A DNA stretch of 64,000 nt from Ascidia mentula (Eukaryota; Chordata; Ascidiacea; Phlebobranchia; Ascidiidae): contig OX387201.1 of assembly GCA_947561715.1 (NCBI GenBank), positions 2,250,001 to 2,314,000 of the forward strand. The letters run 5' to 3'. Positions 1 to 12,400 of this stretch are shown one piece after another. The notes under the pieces are model-generated. The model did not search any database. It was given only the letters and a program-made list of their open reading frames with translations, and was not told the DNA's origin. Both the position numbers and the translations under genes were made by a program. Each line of letters begins with the position of its first letter. Position 1 is the stretch's first letter.

Positions 1-141
1 TCGATATATTGTTCATAGATGCACGATGTCAATCATCACAGGCACAAACAAAGGACGTTGGACATTATTTATTTGCATGACGTCAACTAAAGATGGAATG
101 ACTGTACAATGCGAAAGCGGGGGGAAAATTAACATCTTTGT

Positions 142-195
142 AAGCTACAGACAGTTGGCCACTGTTTCGACCTACCAGGTCTCATCAGAGTGCTT
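142..195 (-). ncRNA. Hammerhead ribozyme, copy A (stem I degenerate)
   Basis: On the minus strand the core CTGATGA is followed by a 4-bp stem II (GACC/GGTC, 5-nt loop), then GAAA, then a 5-bp stem III (ACAGT/ACTGT, loop GGCCA) ending in the cleavage triplet GTC. All catalytic-core bases are present. Stem I, which is 7 bp in copies B and C, is reduced to AGC/GCT plus mismatches, so activity is uncertain. It lies in the intron downstream of the secreted-protein exon at 277-448. Flanking bases resemble those of copies B to D, so this is a dispersed family. Confidence 0.65.
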
Positions 196-276
196 GGCGT
201 CATTTTGCTTATATTATTCTGTCTGGGGTTCCTAATATACCAGGTTTAACAACAATATTTGACATACCATCATTAC

Positions 277-940
277 CTCCATAGGCTCAATGTCATGGGC
301 TAGGTTCCAGTAAATGCTTCCCACCCATCTAGACATTATTTCGTCATCAGCGAAACGGGGGGCGGGGGCAGCCCCAGAAACTTCCCAAACCGTTTGCCAA
401 TATCCCGTCGTCAACACCGGTCCTAACCTTTTCATCATCGATTCGTACCTTTGAATAAATATGTGGTTTGCATTCAGTCCCGTATAGACTTAACCGTGCG
501 ACCAAACCGAGCTATAAAACCATGCTGACGTGAATAGGCGTGTTAGCAATTCAGAATTGTATCAACAGCAGTTATAGCAAGCCACAATAAAACGTTGTGA
601 ATGGCTGCAAGTAATGCGTATTCAGTTATACAGTATTTATGTGCTTATTTACGTAGAAAAGCATTTTGGCCTGAATACATACACACGCCGAACATTCAGC
701 GCATCTCTAGCACATTACAAACAAGCAAAACGCTCAGAAAGACGTTTATGTCGGAGATATGCCAGCATACTTGGTGTAGTTGTGTGTGTAGATTTCTGCC
801 CCAAACTCGACGGGAGACAGCGACATCATCTTGCGAACATCAACTTCGAAAAAGTGATCGGGCTGCTCTTCGGCTTCCTCTTCGCACGTTGCCACGGCAA
901 CCAGAGACAGGATCAAGAAGAGGATTTTCAAGGCGGACAT
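277..940 (-). CDS. Unrecognised secreted protein, first two exons (3' end outside window)
   Basis: Exon 1 (771-940) starts with ATG and encodes a clear signal peptide: MSALK, then a hydrophobic ILFLILSLVAVATC stretch, then an acidic EEEAEEQPD segment. A donor AA|GTATGC joins it in frame to exon 2 (277-448; acceptor TTCAAAG), giving TKYESMMKRLGP across the junction. Exon 2 is rich in Trp and Tyr (YWQTVWEV, SRWVGSIYWNL) and ends at GAG|GTAATG in phase 0. The 114 codons seen are N-terminal; further exons must lie beyond the window. I do not recognise the family. If exon 1 is not spliced, it reads to a stop at 746 as a 64-residue secreted peptide. Confidence 0.55.
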
Positions 941-1015
941 TTTCTCTGTTCTTTGGGAACTAAAACACTGCAGAGCGGAAACTTTCGTGTTATCATAATA
1001 AGATCTTTCAATTAA

Positions 1016-3220
1016 AACTCTCCGAAGACATTACTGACATTTTTAGCGTGCGACACTATTATGCACTTCACATATATCTTAACTTCTGACTGTGCGTCAT
1101 TTTGCATGGCAAGATTGCGAACTCAACTTTGTGTACCAAACTGAAGCTTTCAGCTCATTCCAACGTTCACATTATATATTTACATCGGAATTCGGCCAAC
1201 AGTTCCTCAATTGTTACAACACTGCCTAAAGTAACTTGCGACGTATTCATTCCAACCTGCACGTGGCCCAAGTAATGTGGCACGCGCAGCAATGAACACG
1301 TCACCCGCCGCCTAATGTTTGCTTGTGACGTCACACAAGCCGTGTAACTTCTTCCGTGAGAATCAGTCAACCTGTCGTTTGACGCCCAGAAAATCGAGAG
1401 ACCTGGTGTGACTAAAATAGATTTGTAACTTTTTTGTCGACATTACGTTGTATCCGAATGAGCTTGTGGGAATTATAGACCTGTGATAAATTGACAGAAA
1501 TAATAAAAAAACACAAAGATTTGAGAAGCTCAACACCAGAAACCTTGTTTATTTGCAACTATGAGTCGGTAACCTCGCACTTTTGGAGGAAAAATTCTGA
1601 CCAAAATGAAAACAAAAAATCCGTAACCTTTCGATTAGGTGTAAAAAAAACTCGTCGAAAGCAAACATTACACAGAAGGCAGAAGAAACAAAACAATGCA
1701 AGAATATAAACAAAATGTTCGGTTGTTTCAATCAGATTGTGTCAAAACTAGCGAATCTTAAACAATAGTTTTGACTACACAGGCTTTTAATTCCGACATA
1801 ACTACGTTATTGTTATCAATATTAGGTTACAGCATGAAAGCGGGGGGGGGGGTCTGCAAGACCGATACGCTTGCATATCTTTGGCGTTTGCGAAGATAAC
1901 CTAACATGCGACAGATATGAACGTGGAGAACATACGAAGATGTCGGTTAATATAAACGGCAGAAGCAGGAAGAAAATCAAGCCGTGTATTAGGGTTGGAT
2001 TCAGATAACATGTCGCACAAAACGTTAAATATTGACCACATATATTGAATATTTCCAGTAAATAAGTATTAAGACATACAGAAGGCCATGGGTGTTATTA
2101 AATGGATTCAATATAAAACGAGGAAACGTCAGTTTCAACAATTCGAGTTAGAGCATGACATGTTTGCTATGCGTTGGCCACAGTCATGGATGCTATACAG
2201 CGCCGGTCCTCGTAGGATATGCAAAGCCGATAAGAAAAAGAATGCGGGCCATGCATTTCACCTAAAAATCACAATAAGCGAAGCCAAAATTTACAGTTTC
2301 TGGTGTTTGTTTGGTTTTCATGGCAAATTTCGAGGCCCGATTTGTTCAAATCCGTCAAATATGGTAAACCAGTGGTCATGCTGATAACCAACTTATCAGC
2401 TACTCGAAAGTTTAAATACGATATTCAAACGTAACAAGAATCGCCGACAACAAAGGGTGTTTCGTTGCAAAGGAACTGATACGTGTTATTGGCAAACCAG
2501 TTCAAAGGGGAGTTTGCTTAAAAGAATAGCTGGAACTCGCGATGCAACAATTCTCTTTATGACGTCACATGCAAATTAACCTGGTTCAAAACAGCTTGCA
2601 ACGCATGCAAATGCAAAAAGACCAAGTGCAGCACAGCGCCGAATTACATAATTTAGCAAAATCAACGCTTTGAATTTGGCGTCGAACGTTCAAACCGCGG
2701 GAATCTGCTCTCGTCCGACGGGGAGCGCCAACCAGTGGCCTCTTTCATTTGCAGTTTGCACACCCCACCATCACACAATGCAGTTGGGTTGGTGCAAGGC
2801 GCGAAGCGATTCAAAGACACACATATGATGGGTCTTCATGGACTCATTTGAGCCCAAAAACGGTTTTCCTTGTAAGTAGATGGTGCCATGACGTCATATT
2901 ACGATTTACAGCGTCCGGGTTTGAAGTACCTCACGGTCAAAAACGCCACAGGAGTAGGTTAATAAATATAGGCGGGAGGACTGAACAACACTAAAGTGCC
3001 AGTGGTTCAAAGAGCGATCATCCCAATTCACAAGAACCGGTTTGCCTCTGTATCCTCATAATGCAACTAAATAGTTTGTAGTTCGCTCTGTAAGTTTTCC
3101 ACTGCAATGCACCAACCCACGTCATCGGTTATCAAATATCGACATCGTATTTGGATATTTCGATTGCGGGTCGTCAGCGCCAAGTGCAAACATTGAATGC
3201 AAATTTATATATTTTTACAA
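1016..3220. other. Intergenic interval
   Basis: Between the secreted-protein gene and the AMFR 3' end I see no convincing exon. The open frames here are short, lack splice context and show no recognisable domain. A G-run occurs near 1843-1852. Confidence 0.5.
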
Positions 3221-3226
3221 TTTATT
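3221..3226 (-). promoter_or_regulatory. Polyadenylation signal of AMFR
   Basis: AATAAA on the minus strand, about 260 nt past the AMFR stop codon, at the expected place for a short 3' UTR. Confidence 0.5.
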
Positions 3227-3483
3227 TTGCACTTGCGTCTATTTCAACGCCGTGCGTCCACTTCCGCAGTCTTTGGATGTACAGAAAATGTCCAAACGCA
3301 GTCGTACGATGCAATGGGTCGCTTAGCTCTACGCTGTTTGGCAACAAACGCAACATAATTATTCAGGTTTTCCAAATAAAAAAGATTAGAAATACCAAGG
3401 TAATTAAACTCAACCTCAATAGAAATGAAAACAAGGAAAACCAAGGAAGAATTGTAAGATATTGTTTTAATTGAACCTCCTCA

Positions 3484-6400
3484 TTACGAAGAATCGGTAT
3501 CGCTCGTATCGTAGTCGAGGTCGATTCTTCCGTCGCTCGACCTCACCAAACCGGACAGCGCAGTGTCGCTAGGTGGAGTAACAGAGCGTCCGAAGCCGGG
3601 CGTCAGATCCAGTTCTTCTTGCAGCAAGTGGTGACTCGACGACGAGGTCCCTTCGCGACCAGAGGAATTGGTGTTGAACTTTGCCATAGGAAAGTTGGAG
3701 GATGACGTCATGGGTTCCGACGATGACGTCATAGACTCCGTGGGTTTCGAGGGGTTTTCAGAAGGTTGCTTGGCCTTCGCTTCCAAGTAGCGGAGTCTCG
3801 CTTGCCGGATCATGGCCTCTCGTCGACTTTTAAGGACGCTCTCGCGCTCGCCGGGGGCCTTCGAGAACCGCCCCCCTACCGATAGATCGCGGTGGGGGAA
3901 CCCTCGAGTGTCGGGGGCAACAGGGACGTTACCTGGGGACCCAGCAGGTGCCGATGTACCTATACATGCAAAATGACGTCACCCTTATAGTGAGCGTGGC
4001 AAATTTTGTCGCTGCAAATTGCTTCGTCATTTTTATGGCTGTTTACGTTTCAGCGACATGTCATGAAACGCGCAATTAGGGTTTGTTTCATGTCACAACA
4101 ATGGCGATCAGTGACGTCATACTAGTTTTGCTCGTATATAATTTGTCAAATTGAAACGTTACATTACAAAAATCCGAACATGCCCTTCAAGCGCTTGACA
4201 CTTAATTTAATGCTTATTCGCAAAAACAACACGACTAGCTTGTCAGCTTTAGCTGCGGTTGTGCGTGGACTTCTCGGTGACCGATTGAACGAAGACGCAC
4301 ATATTGAATGGTGAGGCATCGTGTTGTGTTCGAAATGTCAACGCTGAATCATCCACTTCACGAACGCCGTTGTTTCGCGTGCAATACCGTCCCGGTTACA
4401 CAACTAACAAACCCGCATGAACCCGTCCAGATGTTAAACGTACGAACACCATTGCCGTAACACGAAATTTCATAATACTCGGCCTTATGTAACGTCACAA
4501 TCAATACCACCACGTCAGCGGTAACCCTGCAGGCGATCTTCCCCATTTTCCCCGATATCGACACAACGTAGACAGATTACGCACCTGAACTGCTGGCAAC
4601 TTGCATGACCGACTCGTCCGGTAACGTATGTACGAGATTACGTCGGCGCAGTGACGTACCTAGGAAGCAGAACAAATGTTTTAACATATTCAAGCATTTG
4701 CATGGACTTTTTGAACATAGAACACCATGCACTAACAAAGGTGATTGTAGTCCATCTAACTGTCAAATCACTCTACAATATTTTGCAAAAGATTTATGCA
4801 TTGTTATAATAAAAAAACAATCAAATTCAATATAAACTTTATATTTACCAGGGCTTGGGTCGATGCGAGGCACACTGGGCATTTCAACACGAGGTGGAGG
4901 GGGAGAGGGTGGTGGGGTCTGCTGGTGTAATCCCCCTATCATTTGGTTTGGGGGTATAATAACGTGACCCTCCACAATTCTTTCTGAGGTCGTTTCCACT
5001 GAGCCGGTGACAAGTAGGTCGGTCCGTATTACGGGGGCTGGGATCTGGTTCAGAAAATTGTTTTTTAGGCAAACACGGCATATTTCAAATCACATCACAG
5101 CCATTTTGCACTCAAGGTTAAAACAATTACACACTTTATTGGTGAAACTTAATCATTGTTTGTCAAAGAAAACAATCAAATTTAAACAACATGTATTGTT
5201 CAGTTGGAGAAATCAGAAACAAAGTAAGCATCATACCTGTGGAAATATTTCCTGCACCTCCCTCACCATGGCATCAAGTTGAGAATTGGAGACTTGACTT
5301 TGGTTCATCGTGGCTCTCGTCATTACTAAACCAAAATAGGTTTGTTCAAAAATGTAACATGTCAAGGTACAGAGCAGGGTGTTAAGGTCACTATATATTT
5401 AGATATTAAGGAGGTTTGCTTGCAACTAACACACAAAATTATAAATTCATGGAATAATAATAGAATAAATTTCATGCAATCTTATTTATTAAGATCAACT
5501 TTTCTGCATTCTGAGGAAGTTGATCGGTAAATGGAATCTGGATTTTATGTATGTTGAAATTTTATTTTTATCGACAGGAACATTTTTCTGCACTCACCCA
5601 TCGCTTGAGCACCGTGTGGGGTGTGGGTAACCTCAACCGAGAAGCTCGGAAACCAACTCGCAATTCTTGTTCCATCGAAGTGGAAAAAGTTTCTCCTCGG
5701 AACTTGGGCTCCAGCATTCATCACGCCGGGTGCAGGGTTGGGTGCTGGGACATCTGCAAGAAATGTATAAATTACATTCAAGAACCACAAAGTGGAAATC
5801 TGTGTGCCTGCTAGTCTACCAGCTAGCACAGTGCCACATCAACAGCTGCACTGATGAGACCTTACAGGTCGAAACAGTGTGTGTATACACCCTGTCTGCA
5901 GCTCACATTGAAGAAATTATGCAAACTTCAAATCTGTCTTTAATAATGCATCCTTTATCCATTGTGGGAAAATAAATTTAAATCAAATTGCTGAAGTGAT
6001 CAATGCTTTAACAGTATATATAACAAACACAGCATATATATATATATGAAACACAGCAATTCGATTCACACAAATTGTTTTACTATTTAATCAATTATCC
6101 TTTACCTAACAATGGTTGGTTGAAACTTTAAAAGCATAACAAAAAACACCCCCACCCCCAGTTTGTTCAGGGCAAAACATATGTCAAGCAAATTTTACAA
6201 ATTATACAATTTAATTTTGTTCAAAAAATGTTCATCAAAATTTAATACTGATGATATACAAGGTAACTAAAAAAATCCTACCATTTCCAGCACCATCTAC
6301 TTGATCGAGCATATTTTGTCTCATTGCATTAGGAGGATTTCTGATGCCAAGCTGTTTCCTGTATTGGAAAAGAAAACAGGTTTCTGTTAAACAATAAAAA

Positions 6401-9400
6401 ACACTTTAAGTATTTGTACATGGACGACTGACTCGATAACCTTTATGGTTTTATCGGTGCCCATGCCGTTTTATTTCTTTGCATATTGTTCATCTGCGTA
6501 TTTGCCTTTTTTCGCAAAATAAACATGATTTATAGTAATCAGTAATAACTCGAGGGAAGGATCTTGTACAACTCAAAATATTTTATTGCACAAAAAAAAA
6601 ACAGGAAACCATGTCCATGATGATTCATAGTTATTTTGTTAATAACACACATTTTGTCATGACACACATTGTTCGCAGCTTACAAATGTTTGAATGAGAA
6701 TGAGTGATCATTTTTAGTTTTGCGTTCTGTACCTGCATGTAGGGCATGTGGTATCTTGTTCAAGCCAGGATCGCAAACAAGGTGAATGGAACAGATGCCC
6801 ACAAGGCAATTTGCGGGCATTCTCCATCTGGTCCCAACATATCGCACACTGATCTGCTGCAAATAAATGCAATATGCAGCAGACAGTATGCAAACATATG
6901 AAATGATGACATGACAAATAATTGATTACAAATCTATTTTGCCAACTCATTGATAACTTGTTTTACTGTTACAGAAAAATGCAATATTTGCTTGCAGATT
7001 GAGCAAGATTTACTTTATTGAATGTATAACTAGTTACCACAGATACATAACCACAGTAGAATTAGTTTTTGGCATAATTACAGCAAAGGTATCTATCTGT
7101 ACACTGAGCTTGCTTGAGATAGATCATAGAGGAGAGTATTTTCTACATTTCTATCATTCTCTGTGTGTTGTTTTTACCAACATTAAAAATTCTGTTTGGC
7201 CAAATATATTTGTCTTAAGAAAGCTAGCAGATTTTAACCTTGGAAATAAACAATTCCTGAAATGAGGTACAACAACATATTCAGTAATTCCAATATCAGG
7301 ATAACAAAAAATTACAAATGGGTTATTTTGTACACATTCCAGCTTCACAAAGTTTAAATAAACTGAACTATCCTAATCCATTGCAGGGCCTAAATAAGGA
7401 ATGTAAACCATTGAATACCATGGGCATTGATTTCCTCTCTCGTTGCCGCTGGAAATTGAGCCTCCATATTGGCAACCACTCTTCTGTAGTTTTTGTGTCT
7501 TGTCAAACGCTTTTGGATCTCCGATATAATGTAGCGTAACTAAAAAGTTAATTCAACGGTGTATGTGTTAAAATACAGGATGGCTTTTTTGAAATTGCAA
7601 AACTAATAGTATACAATGTAATGTATGGCACTTTGAATTAGCCAGGTCCATTTAAACATAATCTGCAACAACCGTGCACAACACTTGGTGTACAAGCCAA
7701 AATCCATTGGGTAGAAAATGGAATGCACAAAACATTACAATACGTTCAGTCTCCATCAATTTTTTATTGTGTGTCAAACGTTAAGGGAAAAATTATCAAG
7801 TGCGATTGTTAAATACAAAACTCGGCAAAATATTGGGAGTTATTGGGACACTAGAATGTGGCATTTTCCTGGATCGTATGAAATATTTTGGGTAATTATG
7901 TATTGCAGTTATGTGAAGTGGACCGGTCAAAGCAACATGACATCAATTTAAGATAAAAAAGCATCTCCAAATTTCTTGTTACAACTCCCTGTTTGGGGGG
8001 AAACAATAAATTAATGATTGATGGAAAAAGCAATGCCATATAGAAAGTTTTAACCTATCACATACCTGCATGCAAATAACCAAACTGGCCATGGAAAGCC
8101 AGATATTGCCAGAGAACAACATATGCAGGTGATGAATAAAGTTAACAGAGAGTGACAGAAGTTCCATCCAAAGGTCAGTGTGATAAACAAGGGTTGCTTT
8201 GCGTTCCCACAGTTCTTCATGTTGAATGTCGTAAAGATGAATTCCGTATCTGTTAAAAAAGCACCAGTAATATGGTAATTTTAAAGACAACACCAATAGT
8301 TATGAACACAAGTTTGTTTTTGTATTACTATGATATAGGTTTAGTGGCCTTGTAGACAATTGTGTGATCAGCAACATAGTAAGAAAAACTATTAAAAAAC
8401 AATTGCAGATAACAATGAATATTATATAGGCTTATGACTGAGTGTTTGGCATAAAGGAAAATAAAAAGAGCCAGTGGCTGAAAATAGGATGTCATTCATA
8501 AATTTATAAATAACCTTAAACACAAAACCTGTGGAACCAAAACAGTTGGATAATTGTCAGCAGCCAATTATCAGCAATTGTAACAACAAATATATCTCAA
8601 GGGCACCAGTTGTTATGATCGTTAAATATTGGGTGGGAGGCGGCCTTACCGAATAAGCACATGAACTGCTTTCACAGATATCAAGATGCACTCAGTCAAC
8701 ATGAAAATCAGTGAGTGGTAATCAAAGTCATCATCGTTGAACGTTGAATAGGGAAATATGTAGGTTACAGATATAACAGACAGTGCAGCGCAACACACAA
8801 GGAGAAAAACAAGCAAACCGATGACCTACAAAAAACATAAAATTTTGTTAAAATTCCCGTTAACTGCCACGCCCATTTAGCAATAATTTTGCTAATTTCT
8901 GTCACCAAGTTTATCCGTCTATAACTTTATTTCTATAGACGCTAGACGAAAACCTAAAACACAGAAATTCTTTGAAATTTCCCGCTCTACACATTTGTCG
9001 CCTTTGTTTTACTTTAGCTCAATGTTTTCAATAAGTTATATTACAAAATGTAACCACCCCTACTAAACAAGCTTCTGAAAAATAGTGCCTATTGTTAAAT
9101 TGCCATAACTTTTTCCCTTTTGCAAATTAAAAAATAATTCCACGCTTGAGTGAACCAACTTGAATCAAGTCTCCAAAAAAAGCGAAAAAATCGGGCAGCT
9201 GCAATGCAGGGTTGCCAGATTGGCGCTTTTGGCGCCAAATTCCCTAAATTTGCCTTTTTTTCATTTTGGCTGGCGCTCAAAATTTGGTTTGGCTTAATTG
9301 GCTTCTTTCTGGCGTTTTCCCTGTTAGCTTTGCGTTCCAAAGTTTCCCGGGCTCGTTCGTCACGAAGCAGATTCGCCGCATGCTTCTTTTCGTCACGCAT

Positions 9401-12400
9401 TACAGCCAAAGCTAGTTCAGAAGCGTTGCAACATAGTTTTCTAGTATATAGTATACTATGGTTGCAAACTCTATGGCTGGGTAGCGTAAACTTGACTACT
9501 TCCATAGTGACGTCATAAATTGAGTTTTGAGAGACTGTTTGTTGAAAGTTTGCTTAGCACTGGCACTGCTATACACATAAAAAGACGAAATTAATCCAAG
9601 AGCATAAATAAGCTAAGAATAGATTATCAGTTGATCTAACTCATAAATGTACTTTGCCTGTAAATACTGGTAGCTTAACGTACATTAGGGAAGCAGAAAA
9701 TTAAACGATACTATTGGAAACGATTGGCTCTTGTCTGGTTCCTTCAAAACTAGTTTTGGCGTTTTTTGTCGTACTGTTTGGCTCTAAACAAAAAAAATAT
9801 TCTGGCAACCCTGAGCTGCATTTGATATTTTCGTGTGACAAAGACAGACAGTAGAGTAAAATTTTTGCAAAATTCTTGAGAAAAACTTGTGTATTATTGG
9901 TTATTGAGATGGCTTTCAACGTTTACAACAGTGCCGAATCGTTTGCCATGGTTATGGCAGATGAAAGCGATGACAGTTCAACTTCCGACCTTGACCCACA
10001 ATCAGGGGAAGAATATGACTCAACAGATGATGAAACTCAGCAGATTGCTGATGACGAAGAAGAGGATTTTTCCGAAGAAGATATTCCTTCTACCTCACAG
10101 CCCCCTGCAAAACGTGGCAGAGGAAGGCCCAAAAAAACATCACAAAGAAAGCCGGCCACGAAGAAAAGAGGCGCTTCTGTTCTGCTTACCCCTGAACAAT
10201 TTCCTTGGGTTGCTGAAGAAATAGCAGAAAGTCCTGCCAATACTGATTGGCTTGGTGATTTTGTCCAGCCAGTTGGATACGTTGGAGACCTAGACATGAG
10301 TGAAGCTACACCAATCAAATTTGTGGAGCTTTTTTGGACGCCAGAATTCTGGGACCTGGTAGTGACGGAAACAAACCGTTACGCAGAGGAATGTATTTCT
10401 AAGCTTTCCTCTGCTAATAAATTGCCACCGATATCCAGGTACCAGAAATGGTGTCCTGTTACACATGATGAAATGAGGGTGTTTTTCGGCCTTAGTTTTG
10501 CTATGGCACTGTGCCATAAACCGAACTTCGAAGACTACTGGCAGACAACATATGTCACAGTCACTCCGGAGTTCAGGAAATACATGCCTCGCAACAGATA
10601 TCAAAACATAAAGGCTTTCCTTCATTTTGCAAACAATGAAGAAAGGAAGGAAAGAGGTCAACCAGACTACGACCGGCTATTTAAAATCAGGCCGATGCTA
10701 AACATCATCCTGCCACAATATGAAAAGTATTACAACCCCGAACAAAATGTTTCCCTTGATGAAATGACCATAGCGTTCAAGGGCAGGTCAAAACTCAAGC
10801 AGAAAAACCCCAAGAAGCCTTCCAAGTGGGGATACAAGGCATTTGTGGTAGCGGATTCCACAACTGGATACTGCTTGTATTGGAAACTCTACACTGGAAA
10901 ATCGGAAGCCCAGCCATCCGACCTGACCGTAACCCACAAAATCGTCAAAGATTTGATGAATCCCCTGCTGAATAAGAATCACATAGTCTACATGGATAGC
11001 TACTACTCTGCGCCAGCCCTCTTTGAGGATTTGGCAGAAAATTCGACAGGTTCTTGTGGCACAGTTTCTGCCAACAGGAAACACATGCCACAAGAATTGA
11101 AGCCAACAAATCTAAGATTGAAAAAGTGGGATGATCCGGTATTCAGGAGATCAGGCAAGCTGCTAGCGTGCACATGGCACGACACAAAGAGGTTCACGCT
11201 TCTTAGCACAGTCCACAACAGTGGCTGTGTTGCGAAGTCTATTTGCTCACAACAAAGTCCAACAGGGTTTTGTGACATCAAAAAACCATACTGTGTCGAC
11301 AGATACAATAGAAGTATGGGTGGTGTGGATCTGTTGGATCAAAAAATGAAAACGTATCTTTTTCCTCATCGATCACGAAAGTGGTATAAAAGAATCTTTG
11401 ATGCCATAATGAGTGTGTCATTTGTCAATGCACACATTATCCATCAGGCTGTGAAACCCACCAATTCAAGGCTTACCTTGAAAATGTTTACACACAGTGT
11501 GGTTTGCAGCCTGATTGGCTACCAAAAGTTAAAGGTCCCACCAACCAGTATTCACGACCATTATATTGTTAAGGCCGATAATTACCGTGATTGTGTACAT
11601 TGTTCTAATCGTGACACCAGTCGTAAGCGGTCTACATATAAGTGTGATGTTTGCGATGTAAATTTATGTGTAGCACCTTGCTTCAAAGAATATCATGTAA
11701 ATAAGAAAAAGTAAATTTGTTCAGTTGTTTTTGTGTGCCTTATGTATCGCCTTATTTTGCATATCGCCAAAATGTTTTTTCATTTCTAAACAACTTTCTG
11801 TTTTTTTTTTATGTATAAAACCAAAACATTTTGAGAATTTCAAATTCGTTTGTTTTTTGTTTGGTGATTGTGACTTCACAGAGCGAAACCGAACACACCA
11901 TTCGAAAGGTTAGACCCTCCTCTACAATTCTTCTGTAGATCATTTTCAGCTACAACCAACACATAATTAGCAATGTTTACAAATGTGCATTCACTCCTTT
12001 CACACCTTTTGTTAGTTTTTGCATGAAATTGCCTCCAATTAATTGAGAAAAATTTCAAATAGGAAGTTAATTTTTTTTATTTTTTATAAACACTACTGTG
12101 TTCAAGCTATCTAGTGGTAAAAACCTTTTGTCCCTAGGCCCACTACAGCGCAAGATATGCGCATTTGAAAAATGTGCTGTAATTACAGGTGTTGGTCCCA
12201 TACAGGGGACAGTGGCGATGGGCTCTTGTGTAAGTGGACATAAATTAACAACTAATTATGGGTTGTAATGATTGTCACATGTGACAGCAATAAACATATT
12301 TTTGAACATATTTATATGCCTTAATTTTCATATCAGTTATATCTGAAAACATCTTTTTTTTAGAATAGACAATAGCAATAATGATTAGACACCATCCAAA

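Noticed and set aside
601..1015. Overlapping plus-strand open frames
   Set aside because: They are antisense to the signal-peptide exon and show no domain; likely shadows.
9150..9518. Open frames on both strands over the CAGGGTTGCCAG element
   Set aside because: Explained by low-complexity transposon sequence; no transposase motif.
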